Shown: in pieces, positions 10,917 to 21,615 of the stretch | Layout: the number at the start of each line of letters is the position of its first letter | Position numbering within the stretch: the stretch's first letter is position 1 | Assembly (NCBI RefSeq): GCF_000208865.1 | Contig: NC_018385.1 | Span: 310,001-374,000, forward strand | Direction: 5' to 3' | DNA length: 64,000 bases | Origin: Neospora caninum Liverpool | Taxonomy: Eukaryota > Apicomplexa > Conoidasida > Eucoccidiorida > Sarcocystidae | Program-made: the position numbers and the translations under genes | Notes under the pieces: model-generated | The model's database searches: none | Told to the model about the DNA's origin: nothing | What the model saw: only the letters and a program-made list of their open reading frames with translations

Positions 10917-13900
10917 TCTATGATATATGTGTATCTCAATAGAGAGGCGTGTACGTGCGGAGATAGTTGTGGCGTTTTGTGTAGAGCTGCCGACCACGTG
11001 TGTATGTGCCGTTCCTGAAGACGGGATCGATACGGGCTTTTCCTTTTTCTCGTCGCTGTGTGTTCTGAGCCCTCTCGCTTCAGGTCTTTGCTCTTCCACC
11101 AGCTGCTGCAGCCCGTCTGAAGCTGTACAAAGACCCCACGGCGGCGACGGCCTCAGCTGTATCCGGGGGGATGGCCGTCAAAGCGGGAGATTTTGCGAGT
11201 TTTGTGGCTGCCTCTGTCCAGGAGAGAGTCGGCAGAAGGCGCGCAACTGTTACAGTGGTACGTTTTCCCTTTCGCGTCTCTTCCTTTCGCTGCGGTACCT
11301 CGTGATTCTCTGTCGCGACCTGTGGACCGGATGGTGGCGCTTTTGCATGAGAACGAGACGGAAAGTTCGAGGTCTGTCGGCAACTAAGTCTCCTGGCTGA
11401 GACTGTCTACGTAAACCCCGACTGCTGACAACGCTGGCCCCTCGACGCCCTCGCGCGCGTCTCTCTCTTCGCTGTCTCCTTTCTCTCCTCTCTGTCTTGC
11501 TGTCCCTCTGTCCCTCTCGTGTCGTCTCTTCCTTGTGCTCCCTCTGCCTCTTTTTCTTTCTCCCCTTCGTTCTCTCCGTCTCTTGTCCCTCTCGACAAAA
11601 ATGGGACAGACGGCAGCGGAACCAGGCGTCGAGGATTTCTGAGGACGGCGTATTTTTATTTTTGCATGTATCGGCGCGTGGCCTTTTCCGGTGTCTGTCC
11701 GCTAGGACGATCGTGCTAGGCCGCTACGCCTTCTAGCGTCTTCTGACCCTTTCCCTCTCGCTGGCTGTCTTTTCTTGTCCCATGGAGCGCATCTCCAGAT
11801 ATACTCCGTTCTCGCCGCTTCGTTCGGTGGTTGAGCGCGCTGCTTAGTGAGCGAGTGAGGGAGGCATGCGCTCCGTTTCCGTGTCCGCTTTTCGTGCAGA
11901 AAGATCTGAATCGGGAACTCGACCTCGTCGCGCTGGCAGGTAGCCTCGCAGAAAAGTCGGCGATTCTGCAAGGCCTTCTCCCGCAACTGACAGTCGACGA
12001 GCACAAGTGGTGCATGCGCATTCTGATGAAGGAGGTGAAGATGGGTGGCGTTAGTGGAGAGCGCCTCCTGACGCTCCTGCATGCGGATGCCAGGAAAATC
12101 ATCAACCAGTGCTCGGATCTCAAGGTGCGACGACACCACTCTGAGCACACGCGTCCCACGTTCTCTATCGCGTGGCCAACGGAGTCGCAGCTTTTTTTCT
12201 GTCGGTCTTCCTAGGGGCCGCGCCCGTCACCTCCGAGCTCTGCATCTCTCTGTATCAAACGCCCCCCGCAAAATGTAGCCACTTTTGACGCTCGGCTCTC
12301 CACCTACATCTACATATATATATATATACGTACATATATACATATATGCACATGTACATTAATATATGTATATAGGTTTATATATATATATATGCAGATT
12401 TGAATGTATAGGTAAATCGGTAGCTTATGACGCTGCTTGCTTGCCTGTATCCGGGCTTGCTCGTATGAGCATCTGTCTTTAAGTATCTCTACATCGATAT
12501 CAACCACTAGAGGTTGATATACGTACATATATACGTATATATATATGCACATATATACATATATCGTTTAAGACCTAGGTGTATTTAAACGCTTCATTAT
12601 ATGTGGATTTTCCCCTCGGTGGTTTCTCTTGCCGTGGTAGTCTGTGTCTCTTGTTTTTGGCTGCGAACGCGCAGAGCACGTTGGATGTGATTGAGGAAGA
12701 GAAGGCGGAGGCAGCGCAGGCGAAGCGCGAAGGCGCCGAGGGCGACGCGCCCGCAGGCGAGAGGGCGAGCTGTCTCCGCCTGCTCTTCCAACCCCTGAGG
12801 CCCATGCTGGCGCAGACCGTGCGGCCGGTCGCGTCCGATATCGGCGCCGTTCTTTTCGGCGAAGGCGGAAAAGTGACAAAAGACTCGAACCGACCCTCCG
12901 AAGAAGCGCGAAGCGAAAGGTGCGAGTCCCCGCCACAGGTGTTTCGCGACGCACCGGCGCTGTGGAGACAGGCACCAAACGCAGCGGCACTGACTGAGAA
13001 AACAGAAGAAGTGACGCCGATAGAGCAGAGAGAGATAGAGAAAGATAGAGCAGAGAGATATAGCAGATGATGAAAGGGAGAGAGATGTCCAGCAGAGAGA
13101 TGGAGGCAGCAGGGAGATTGCGGTATATCAGAAAGGGAACGGCAGAGCAGACGATAAGAGAGTGTAGAGTCGGCTGTTTGGAGCGTTCGGGTGTTGGGCG
13201 CATGGCGAGAGAAGAAACAAAACATGCAGCCGGGGAGAGGTGCGATGGCGAGAGTGTTCCGTTTTTTCGTGTCTCCAGCGCTCAGTCTTCAACGAAATCG
13301 CCAGTCGCATCTCGTCTCTACTTTATCGAACGGAAGTACGACGGAGAAAGGCTTCTGGCTCATATCGACAAAACGCGGACTCGCTGGAGCCAGGCATCTG
13401 TTCGTCTTTTCACCCGTCGGGGCCGTGATTACACATCTCTCTACGGTGGAGGCGGCCAGCACCGATACTCTGCCTCTGCTTCTTCTGCGTCCGCTTCGTC
13501 ACTCTCTGGGAGCGTGGGAAGTCGCTGGGCGAAGCGTGAGCGCTCGTCCTCTGAAGAGGAGGCGCGAGGTCAGCTCGACGGAGCGAAGAGAGGAAAGCGC
13601 GAACGAGGAGAGCCGGGAGAGGCAGGAGAGACGGGAGGCCTTCGTGGGCTCGCGGCGACGCTCGCGGAGGCCTTGCGAGGTTCTCAGGCCATTCTGGACG
13701 GCGAGCTGTTGGCGTGGGACGACGAACTCGCGACTTTCCTCCCCTTTGGCACCAACAAGTTAGGCCATTTTATGCGTTCTTTGAAAAGTTCGCACCTCGA
13801 TCCAAACTCTGAGCATCCTTCCGAATCGGAGGCGACGCTGTGTCTTCACTGAACGCCAGGCGGGGCTCTGCACAGGCCGCGCTCAGCAGTCTGAGACACT

Positions 13901-16900
13901 GCGGTTTCTGTCCGGGAGTGCGAAACGGAGGTTTGCAGCACGAGCCGTGCGGGCCCCTGTCCACTCGCGAGTTCCTGCGCGAAGGGACTGCTTGCACACC
14001 TCGGCGTCTCGCTGTCTGCATTGATAACTCTCTGGCATCAATCCTTCCTGGACGCGTCGCGGGCAAACTTCCCCACTGCGTCCACCCCGCAAGGCAAAGA
14101 CGCCCCTGTCTCTGTCCCCCTGAGGGAAGCCTCCGATCTTTGCACCGCCGTACACCTCCATTCACACGTATATAGATGCATACATAACTACAAATGTAAA
14201 TGCATATATTTCTGCGTACGCATGCGGCTGAGGTATAACCTTCGCGTGTTTGCCTCTTTGCCTCTGTGGCCTTGTTGTTTTCTGGTTCGTGCAGAAGCGT
14301 GGCGGCGGCGGAGACGGCAACTTGCCATTTGTCCTACGTGGTATTCGACGTTCTGTACTACCGGAACCTCGAGGGCGACGAATACTCGCTCTTGAACATG
14401 AAGCTTCAAGACAGGAAGTAAGTTCTCTCTGCCGGTCTCTTGTCGCTCTTCAAAAGGAGTCGGCGCGGAGCACTGACTCTGGGAGCGCAACGCAGAGCGG
14501 AAGCGTCGCTCCCCTCCGTGCTTCTCCATCTTGCCAGGAAATCGCGTTTTCGGGAGACGTCACCTTTGGCCACATCGGTGCATAGGCGGCGTCCTTTAAA
14601 ATGCCTTTTTGTGTCAATCTATATTGGGGGTCGGAGACGCTTTCCTAAGATCTCACGCAGCCTCTTTCCGAATACCCTTTTCTGTTTTCGTTACCCAAAG
14701 TATCTGGCCAGAAGTCGGTCGGCAGTGTCCCCTTCTTCGCCGGATTCAAAACGCGCAGCTCTACCCTGATTGTGAACGGCATGCTCACGTTTCGGTTTTG
14801 CCTCTACACAACTAACTAGATTTGCTCTTCGTGTGAACCACTGCGTTCTTGTTGGACCTTCCTGAGGATTCTTTTGACAAGCTGTCGGGTGTCTTCGCGA
14901 CTTTTCCTGTGGCGCTGTGCCAGGAATCAGTCAGTGTGCTCGTTTCGCCTGTTGGCCTCTGTCCTCCCGGTGAACGGCGTTCTTCTCTCTCGCCTCGGGT
15001 TCCCGCTTTTCCGCAATTGCGCCTTTGTCCGCTTTCCCCAGCTTCGCCCGATGGGGAACGGTCTTCTTGCCTGTCGCCGGTTTCCCTGATCTCTTCTTAG
15101 ACTGCTCTGCCACCCTTGCCTTCCCTCGTGAGTTCTCTCCTTGTTTTCTCCTCTGATTCGTCTCTCCCGTGACTTGTCTCTCCTCTAATTTGTCTCTCCT
15201 CTGATTCGTCTCTCCCCTGATTTGTCCCTCCTGTGATTCGTCTCTCCTGTGATTCGTCTCTCCTGTGATTCGTCTCTCCTGTGATTCGTCTCTCCTGTGA
15301 TTCGTCTCTCCTTTGATTCGTCTCTTCGATGTCTCGTGTCTTCGATGTCTCGTCTCTCTGCTGTCTGGTCTTTTCGTCTCCGTCGTCTCCCAGTGTTTTT
15401 GCACTCGGTGTTTGCGCATGCTTTTTCTTTTGTCTCCTGTCGGGCGTTTTCCGTTTCGCTTTCCTCGGAGTGCTGCTGGAACGCATTTTGAGGCTGTCCG
15501 GCAACCGGCTGATGCTAGCGCCCTTCTCCAGCGCGACGCGCCCGAGTGAAATTGTCAAGGCACTCAATTTGGCGATTGAAAGCCGCCACGAGGGACTCGT
15601 CGTGAAGGACGCATCGTCCTTCTATCGCCTCCACTCCAGGCAAGAATGCATTCAAAAACAGACAAATCCGCAAAAACGTGGATTTCACAATATCAAGACA
15701 GAACACGAAATAGACAACTGTAGATATATATATATATATATATAAGCATCTATGTCCGTATACAAAAGTGAAAATACAGAAATGAAAACACATGCATATT
15801 TATATATTTAAGCACATGTCTACATACAGGTAATGTATGCATTCAGATAGATAGACAGATAGACAGATAGGCAGATAGATAGATAGATAAATGTATAGAT
15901 GTGTATGTTCGAATGCATGTGTTCGCGTCTTTGGGTTAGACTGCAGTGTCTCTTGGGCTCAAAAGTGCCTCGCGTTGTGTCTCTTTTCCACGCAGAAGCG
16001 GCGGCTGGTTTAAGCTGAAACCCCACCTGGGCAGCTTGCCAGACACCCTTGACCTGATAGCCGTAGGCGCGTTCTTCGCCGAAGGTTCGAGGCGACGGGA
16101 TATGGTACGCCGGCCCCAAGGAAGTTAACAGAACGCCGGGTATTACTGATCCATGGAACGGCGCGATTTCCACGTAACCAACCAGTCGCTTCTGGATTTA
16201 CAACCCTTCGAGGACGTGATGGAGGGTCATGGCTGCAAGAACGAAACGTCTCGAGGGCGAGAAGACTTCTTTTCCGGAACAAAAGCGAAAGGCATATCAC
16301 ACCCGAGACAGGGACAGAACCGACACCTCTCGGCACTGCCTCTCTCTCCACAGACGCCTTTGCAAGCACACACATGCATGTGTGTCTGCATCCAAATACA
16401 GGCCTAGAAGCACAGTTTGCTCATACATAAATGTATTCATATTTGAAAGCATAAATATGTGACTCTGTCTAGGCACCTCGCATTGATACACGCTAACCTT
16501 TGTGCACATGTATAAAGAGAGAGCGTCTGTTGTCCAGCAACACTGGATGCTGCTGCGGCTAATGGGCGCAGGATTGCTGTAGACGGGGAGAGTCTGTGTG
16601 CGTTTCTGTCGTCCGTGGACAGGTATTTCGAGGTCTCCGTGCCCTTTTCTCTTGTGTGTTCGATCTGCCGAAACCAACACCCGTGCGGCGCAAGTCTCAC
16701 GTTCAGCGGTGCCTCACTAGCCTGCGCGAGAAGCCGCCGACGCATGTGTTCTCCCGCCTCTGCTCTTTGCGTGCGCGGTTTGCAGAGGTCTGTCCATCTC
16801 ATCGATCACTGTTCGCACTTTTTGCTCGGCGTCCTGGAGGGCAAAGGCGGCTCGGACGCGAAACGCGTCAAGTCCTTCTGCAAGGTACGTTCTTTTCCTC

Positions 16901-19900
16901 GTGAGTTCCACGAAAACATCCGCAGCAACTTCCCCAACTTTTTGGCAGCCTGTACGTAGTCGCCTGTGCAGGCTCTCGAGGGCAGGAAGCTGGTTCCCTC
17001 GCTGCCGTCTCGGCGAAAACGATTCAAACTTTTTTGGTTTCCCTCAAAGAGAGAAGCATATCGACACTTGCGTGTGCGCACGGTTTTCCCGCGGACTCTG
17101 CATGCATGCAGCTTGGACGTTCCGTGTGTCATCTCTCTCATAGGTTCGTGATGCAGGCGACCGGCCACACGTTCTTCGTTGCATGCAGAAGCGCCTGTCT
17201 GCCCGGTCCTCTTCACAGAACCGCTCTGCAGTGCACCGCGCCGCTTTGTGTCGAGGCCGAAACGTCTCCAGGGCGCCTCTCTCGCCTGCGAATCTCACCG
17301 CTCCGTCCAGCTGCGTGGTGCATGCGCTGGCTGACTTGCTCGTTTCACCAGCTGTGTGTGGCCTCTCGCGTGTCCTTGTGCGTCGTCTCTCTAGATCGGC
17401 ACCGGCTTCTCGCTCGCGACGTTGCGAGAAATCCGAGATCACCTGCGGCCCCACTGTCGTCGCTTCCAAGCCGCCGAGCCGCCTCCGTGGTTCGATGCAT
17501 GCACAGGCAGCGCCAGCATGCGGTAAGAAAGACAAAACGGGCCAGGGGCGGAGGCAGGCAGTCAAAGTGACCAGGTTTGGACGCCATGCCACGAGCAGGC
17601 GATCCCAGCAAACAGAAGAGGAAGCCAACGACGCGCGAAAGGCATATATATACATATATATGATTATATACTCATCTGCAGAGGAGGAGTAGATATGCTG
17701 GTACGCGTGGATAAATATATATATATATATATATATATACGTAAATGTGGATACATGCATATCGATCTATTTCACTGTGTCTATATGCGAATATGGGTAG
17801 GTGTAGGTAACTTGATACATATGAATACATATATATTTATATGTGGAAGTGGCCTGTTCGGTGGTTTATTGCCTCAACTGGGCTTTAGGTTCTCTTCGCA
17901 TTTTTTTAGAGTCGACGTGACGTGGCCGCCGTCGTGCAGCTTCGTGATGGAGGTGAAAGGCGCCGAACTTTCACAAGGGAATGAATTCGACGTGGGCGCG
18001 ACGCTGCGCTTTCCGGTCGCTGTGCGCCCGTTCCGCCGCGACAAGGCTTGGCACGAGGCCATGTCGGAGCAGGCGCTGCATGTAAGACAAGAATCGAAAA
18101 AAGAATCCGTGTCTCGCCTCTTTTCTGCTGGAAGTTCGAGTGGGTGCAAACAGAAAAGACGCCGCCCGGCAGCGGTAGCAGTGCACGGGGCACCGGAAAA
18201 GGCCGAAAGAAGAGGAAACAACGGCACACGAGAAGGAGAGGGCGAAGAGGAAGAAGAGGGAGAAGGAAAGACAAGGCACGTAGAGAGGACAGAGAAGGAG
18301 AGGCCACGGAGTTGGTAGTTCTGTGGCGGCTAGCTTTCTGCGAACCACTTTGGCGAAACTTCCATCTTCGGCGGGTGCTGTGCGCGCGAAGAAGGCAAAG
18401 AATATCTGGAACGCTCCAGCAGCAGAAAGAACCCAAGGAAGAAAAGAGAAAGTCAAAGACCCGCACAGGAGAGATGCAGCCCAACTGGAGACGCGAGAGT
18501 GCACTGGCCATCCCCGTAGCCCCTCCCCTCTCAGATTGCTGAGGCATGCACCATGCCTGTTGTTTCAGCTGTCAGCAAGGCCTTTTGGTTGTCTTCTTCT
18601 CTTACGTGGAGTCCGATGCAGTATCCTATGCACTACAGTGTCTCTGGTCACACTCACTGTGCGTTACCCCCTATCGGGGGCCTTTCCACCACAAAGCGAG
18701 AAAGTTCAGCGTCGTTTCCGACGTTAGCAGCATTATTCAAACGGGTGTTTTCCTGTATTTTCTGTCCCGCTGAAAACGGTGCAGGCGTTTTTCGCTCTCG
18801 CGGAAGAGTGCGGAGGCCGCCTGCTCTCTCAGCCGCTTTCGACCGCGGACGCAGAGCCTGCGTCTCCGCGGGGCGGACCTGCGGCGAGAGAGAGACAGGG
18901 CAGGGTGCGTCCTCTGTACCAGCATTCCGAAGATTCTGATGGAAGCGACTCCGACGAGGCACTGCAAAGCGGCAGCGCAGATCTGCCGGGCGCGGGAGCG
19001 GGCGCAGGCGAGGACGGCAGCGTTGGTTTTTCTCCGACTAAAAGGCGTCCCAATGCGCTGCCGCTGTCTCCCTTCCCCCTCGAGGGTCTGTCGGAGTCGG
19101 TCCCTTCTCGGCCCTCGCCTCTCTCCCGCGTCCGCTCGGCGTCTTCTGGCTTCGCTCGCCTCGCCCTCCTGGCGGCCTTTCGAGCGGCCGACACGTCTCT
19201 GATCCAGCCGAGCTCGTCTGCGTTGCGAGGCACCCATATTTGGGTTCTTGCGGGGAACGAAGAGGCCTTTCCCAAGGCCTCCCTGGAGGCTCTCGTCGCT
19301 CACCTTGGGGGGAAAGTCTCGCAGACACTCTCGCCGTCTGTCACCCACATCCTCGCCGACCGCCCGTCTTTTCGAACGCGGGCGGTTGCTGCAGCCGTCA
19401 CCAAACTCGCCACAGAACGACAAAAAAAGTTGTCGCTCGCCGAGAAACGAAAACACACGAACTCCCCTTCCTCCTCGTCTTGCTCTCCTGCCTCGTCCAC
19501 CCCTGCTTCGGCTTCGCGTGAGTCTGTGCACGTGGCCCCAGTCGTTCACTTTCGTTGGATCCTCGAGTGCGCAGAGAGAGACGCGGCGGTCCCTCTGCGG
19601 CCGTCTTTGGTGATTCACGGGACGCCCGAGACTGCGCGTTTGTTTGCGCGGCGTTTCGACATCTTTGGAGACGCCTTCGTAGAGGACGAGGAGCCGACGG
19701 CGCGGGGCGAGGCGCGACTTTCGGCGCTTCTGACGCATGCAGTCGACGAGGCAGACAAGCGAAAAACCGAAACACACGGCAAGGAGACTGAACGGCGAAC
19801 GCGCGAGGAGACAGAAGGACGGGAACAGGCCGAAGATGAAGAAATATTTGGCGTCTGCGAGACAGAGACAAACACCTTGAGGCGAGAGTTGGAGCCTTTC

Positions 19901-21615
19901 CTAAGAAGCGAGGAAGGCAGTCAGCAACCGCGGGAGGGCGCGGGGAAGACCGTCGCCACCCTTGAGTGAGGGAATCGACACGAGCTCCAGTTCCCTAGAG
20001 TGGAGAAAAGTTATGCCCTCGAAACTCAGACGTGCTGTCGTCCGGCAGCTGCGGGAGAAGGCGGGTTTTTCGTCTGAGTGCTCCCAGGTGCTGTTGCGAC
20101 TATCGAGTCAAGATTATTTCGTCGCATGACCATCACTATGTTTCTATCGATACGGAGAGATACAGATAGAGACGCTGATGCATATGTCCGTGTATGTGCA
20201 TGGGCCAATGGAGAACAAGCAGATAGGCAAACCTGCATGCATGGACGAGGTCGAGAGGGTGCGCCGAAGTGATACCGTCGTCGCAGACTGGCAGGTACAA
20301 GGTGTTGCGTATATATGAGCGAAGCCGCTGCCTTGAGTTGCTCCTCCTTAGTGTTTTATGAGGCTGGTCAGGTCCTCTTCTCTGCATGCGTTTCTCTTTC
20401 TGTAGCATGCGACTGTATGTGATCCCGGAGGATCTCGCGTGGTGCTCACCGTCTCTGCAGCCTCTTAAGGCGCTTCAGACCGCACGCGCGGAAGTTCTTG
20501 CGACGTCTAATGGTCTCCCACTTCCCCCGTCTCCATCTCCCAAGCCCCCACCTTCCGCAGCTCCTCCGCCGCATTTGGCATCTTCCGCCTCTTGCGGTTC
20601 TTCGTCTCCTGCATCACCGTGTGATGTGCTTCTTCACAGACTAGAGAGTGTGCACAGGGCGAGCCTCGTAGCGCAGAGCTGCCATCGAGGAGCGAGGTAA
20701 GCGATGCACACCTTGTCTCCGTTTCCAGGAGTTTTCCATTTAACTTTCAAATTCGGAAGCTCTGGTCAGGTTTCTTCATGGTTCTGCGAGAATACTTGCG
20801 CGCCTTCTTTTCTCGGGTCTGCCTGTCCCCTCTGCTCGCTGCGTCCCACCTCTCCCGATCCCTTCACTTCTCTCTCTCCTTCGTTTTTCTCTCCTTCTCT
20901 CTTTGCCTCTGTGCTCTCTTCTTTTTTCCCTCTGAATGTTCTTCTTGCGGGTGTTCTCCTTTGACATCCACTCGCGCTGTTTGTGTCTCGTCTCTTTTCA
21001 TCTGATCTGCGTCGTTCTTCTTCGCCCTTGCGTGTGTCTGTTTCCTGCCGTCGCCTCCCTCGCTTTTTCTCCATCCTCGTCATTTTCTTTTCTCGAGAGA
21101 AACGGTCGGTCGTAGCGGCATCGACGCGATTTCGGGAGACCCAATACAACCCAGCGGTCGTTTTGTCGTTAAACGGAGAGCCTCGCTGCCCTTCGGCCCT
21201 CTGCGATGCGTGTCTCGGCCCTGTCACTTCCAATTTGCGGAAGTTTCTTTCCTTTCTCACTGTTTTCTTTGCAAGGCTGGTAAACACTCCAGCAGCAGCC
21301 ACGCACGTTCTCCTGCCTTCCTTTTCAACCCTGGGGGACGGAGGCGGAGTTAAGACCTCGGAAGCGGTGCGAGACCAATCGGCACAGGACGTGGAAAAGA
21401 ATGGCGAAGAAGACGAGGGGCGTGGAGGAGAGAAGGCAACAGTGGAAGCGGAAACGGGGACAGAAGCAGACATAGGGAACAAATCAGTTGAACGCTGCGC
21501 TGGCTGCGCTCCCGAATTTATAACTGCAGCCATGCTTGATCGCATGTTAAGGCAGGAAGAAGGCCAGGGAGAGGGAAACGTGGATGAGGCAGAAACGCCT
21601 CGAAATGACGCATAA
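9860..21615 (+). CDS. LIG4: DNA ligase IV (ATP-dependent, NHEJ)
   Basis: Seals double-strand breaks in non-homologous end joining in the nucleus, normally with XRCC4. Proposed exons: 9860-9984, 10471-10615, 11084-11257, 11900-12124, 12675-12938, 13286-13758, 14295-14417, about 15473-15639, 15996-16104, 16786-16884, 17395-17522, 17910-18081, 18785-19965, 20406-20696, 21276-21615; about 1340 residues against 911 in human. The N-terminal domain aligns with human LIG4 (DKMHFFARYL, LVPQLDR, GDFASFV, KWCMRILMKEVKMG). Nucleotidyltransferase motifs are RKYDGER (catalytic Lys about 328), LDGELLAW, VVFDVLYY, EGLVVKD and WFKLKP. The OB fold shows LRFPVAVRPFRRDKAWHEAM. BRCT1 (THIWVLAG, THILADRP, WILECAE) and a second BRCT (RLYVIPEDLAW, ATHVLLPSF) follow. 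A Ser/Glu/Arg-rich insertion splits the adenylation domain. Most exon joins agree in phase. The exon 7/8 join does not, and the 15639/15996 intron has a GC donor. Family assignment is firm; exons 5/6 and 8 are the weakest. Confidence 0.9.
10782..10919. repeat. Paired TA microsatellites in ligase IV intron 2
   Basis: Two long (TA)n runs, about 10782-10810 and 10885-10919, flank a short unique stretch. Both lie in the intron between exons 2 and 3. Related TATA/TACATA tracts occur near 10375-10411 in intron 1. Confidence 0.9.
12310..12565. repeat. TATA/TACATA microsatellite cluster in ligase IV intron 4
   Basis: Imperfect TATA, TACATA and TATGCA repeats occupy much of the intron between exons 4 and 5. 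Open frames across them encode only Ile/Tyr/Cys repeats and are artefacts. Confidence 0.85.
15153..15345. repeat. 16-bp minisatellite in ligase IV intron 7
   Basis: About twelve tandem copies of a 16-base unit close to TGTGATTCGTCTCTCC. The middle copies (about 15230-15312) are nearly identical and the flanking ones degenerate. The plus strand is pyrimidine-rich, and the array lies in the long interval before exon 8, where exon phase is unresolved. Confidence 0.85.
15720..15893. repeat. TA and GATA/GACA microsatellites in ligase IV intron 8
   Basis: A (TA)n run at about 15722-15745 and a GATA/GACA tetranucleotide array at about 15842-15893 lie in the short GC-AG intron between exons 8 and 9. 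Confidence 0.85.
17641..17845. repeat. TATA-rich microsatellites in ligase IV intron 11
   Basis: Several TATATA/TACATA tracts, the longest at about 17715-17740, lie between exons 11 and 12. They are simple sequence. Confidence 0.85.

Noticed and set aside
10365..11099. Long minus-strand ORFs over ligase IV exons 2-3
   Set aside because: They are shadows of the plus-strand exons extended through TATA repeats, which encode only Ile/Tyr runs.
15153..15345. Possible CRISPR-like repeat array
   Set aside because: The 16-base units are directly tandem with no spacers, in a eukaryotic intron; this is a minisatellite.
18048..18542. Arg/Glu/Lys-rich plus-strand ORF
   Set aside because: It lies in the intron after ligase IV exon 12 and is purine-rich simple sequence without a conserved motif.
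19240..19613. Alternative-frame ORFs over the ligase IV BRCT1 exon
   Set aside because: The in-phase frame carries the BRCT motifs; the others are Arg/Pro/Ser-rich shadows of a GC-rich exon.
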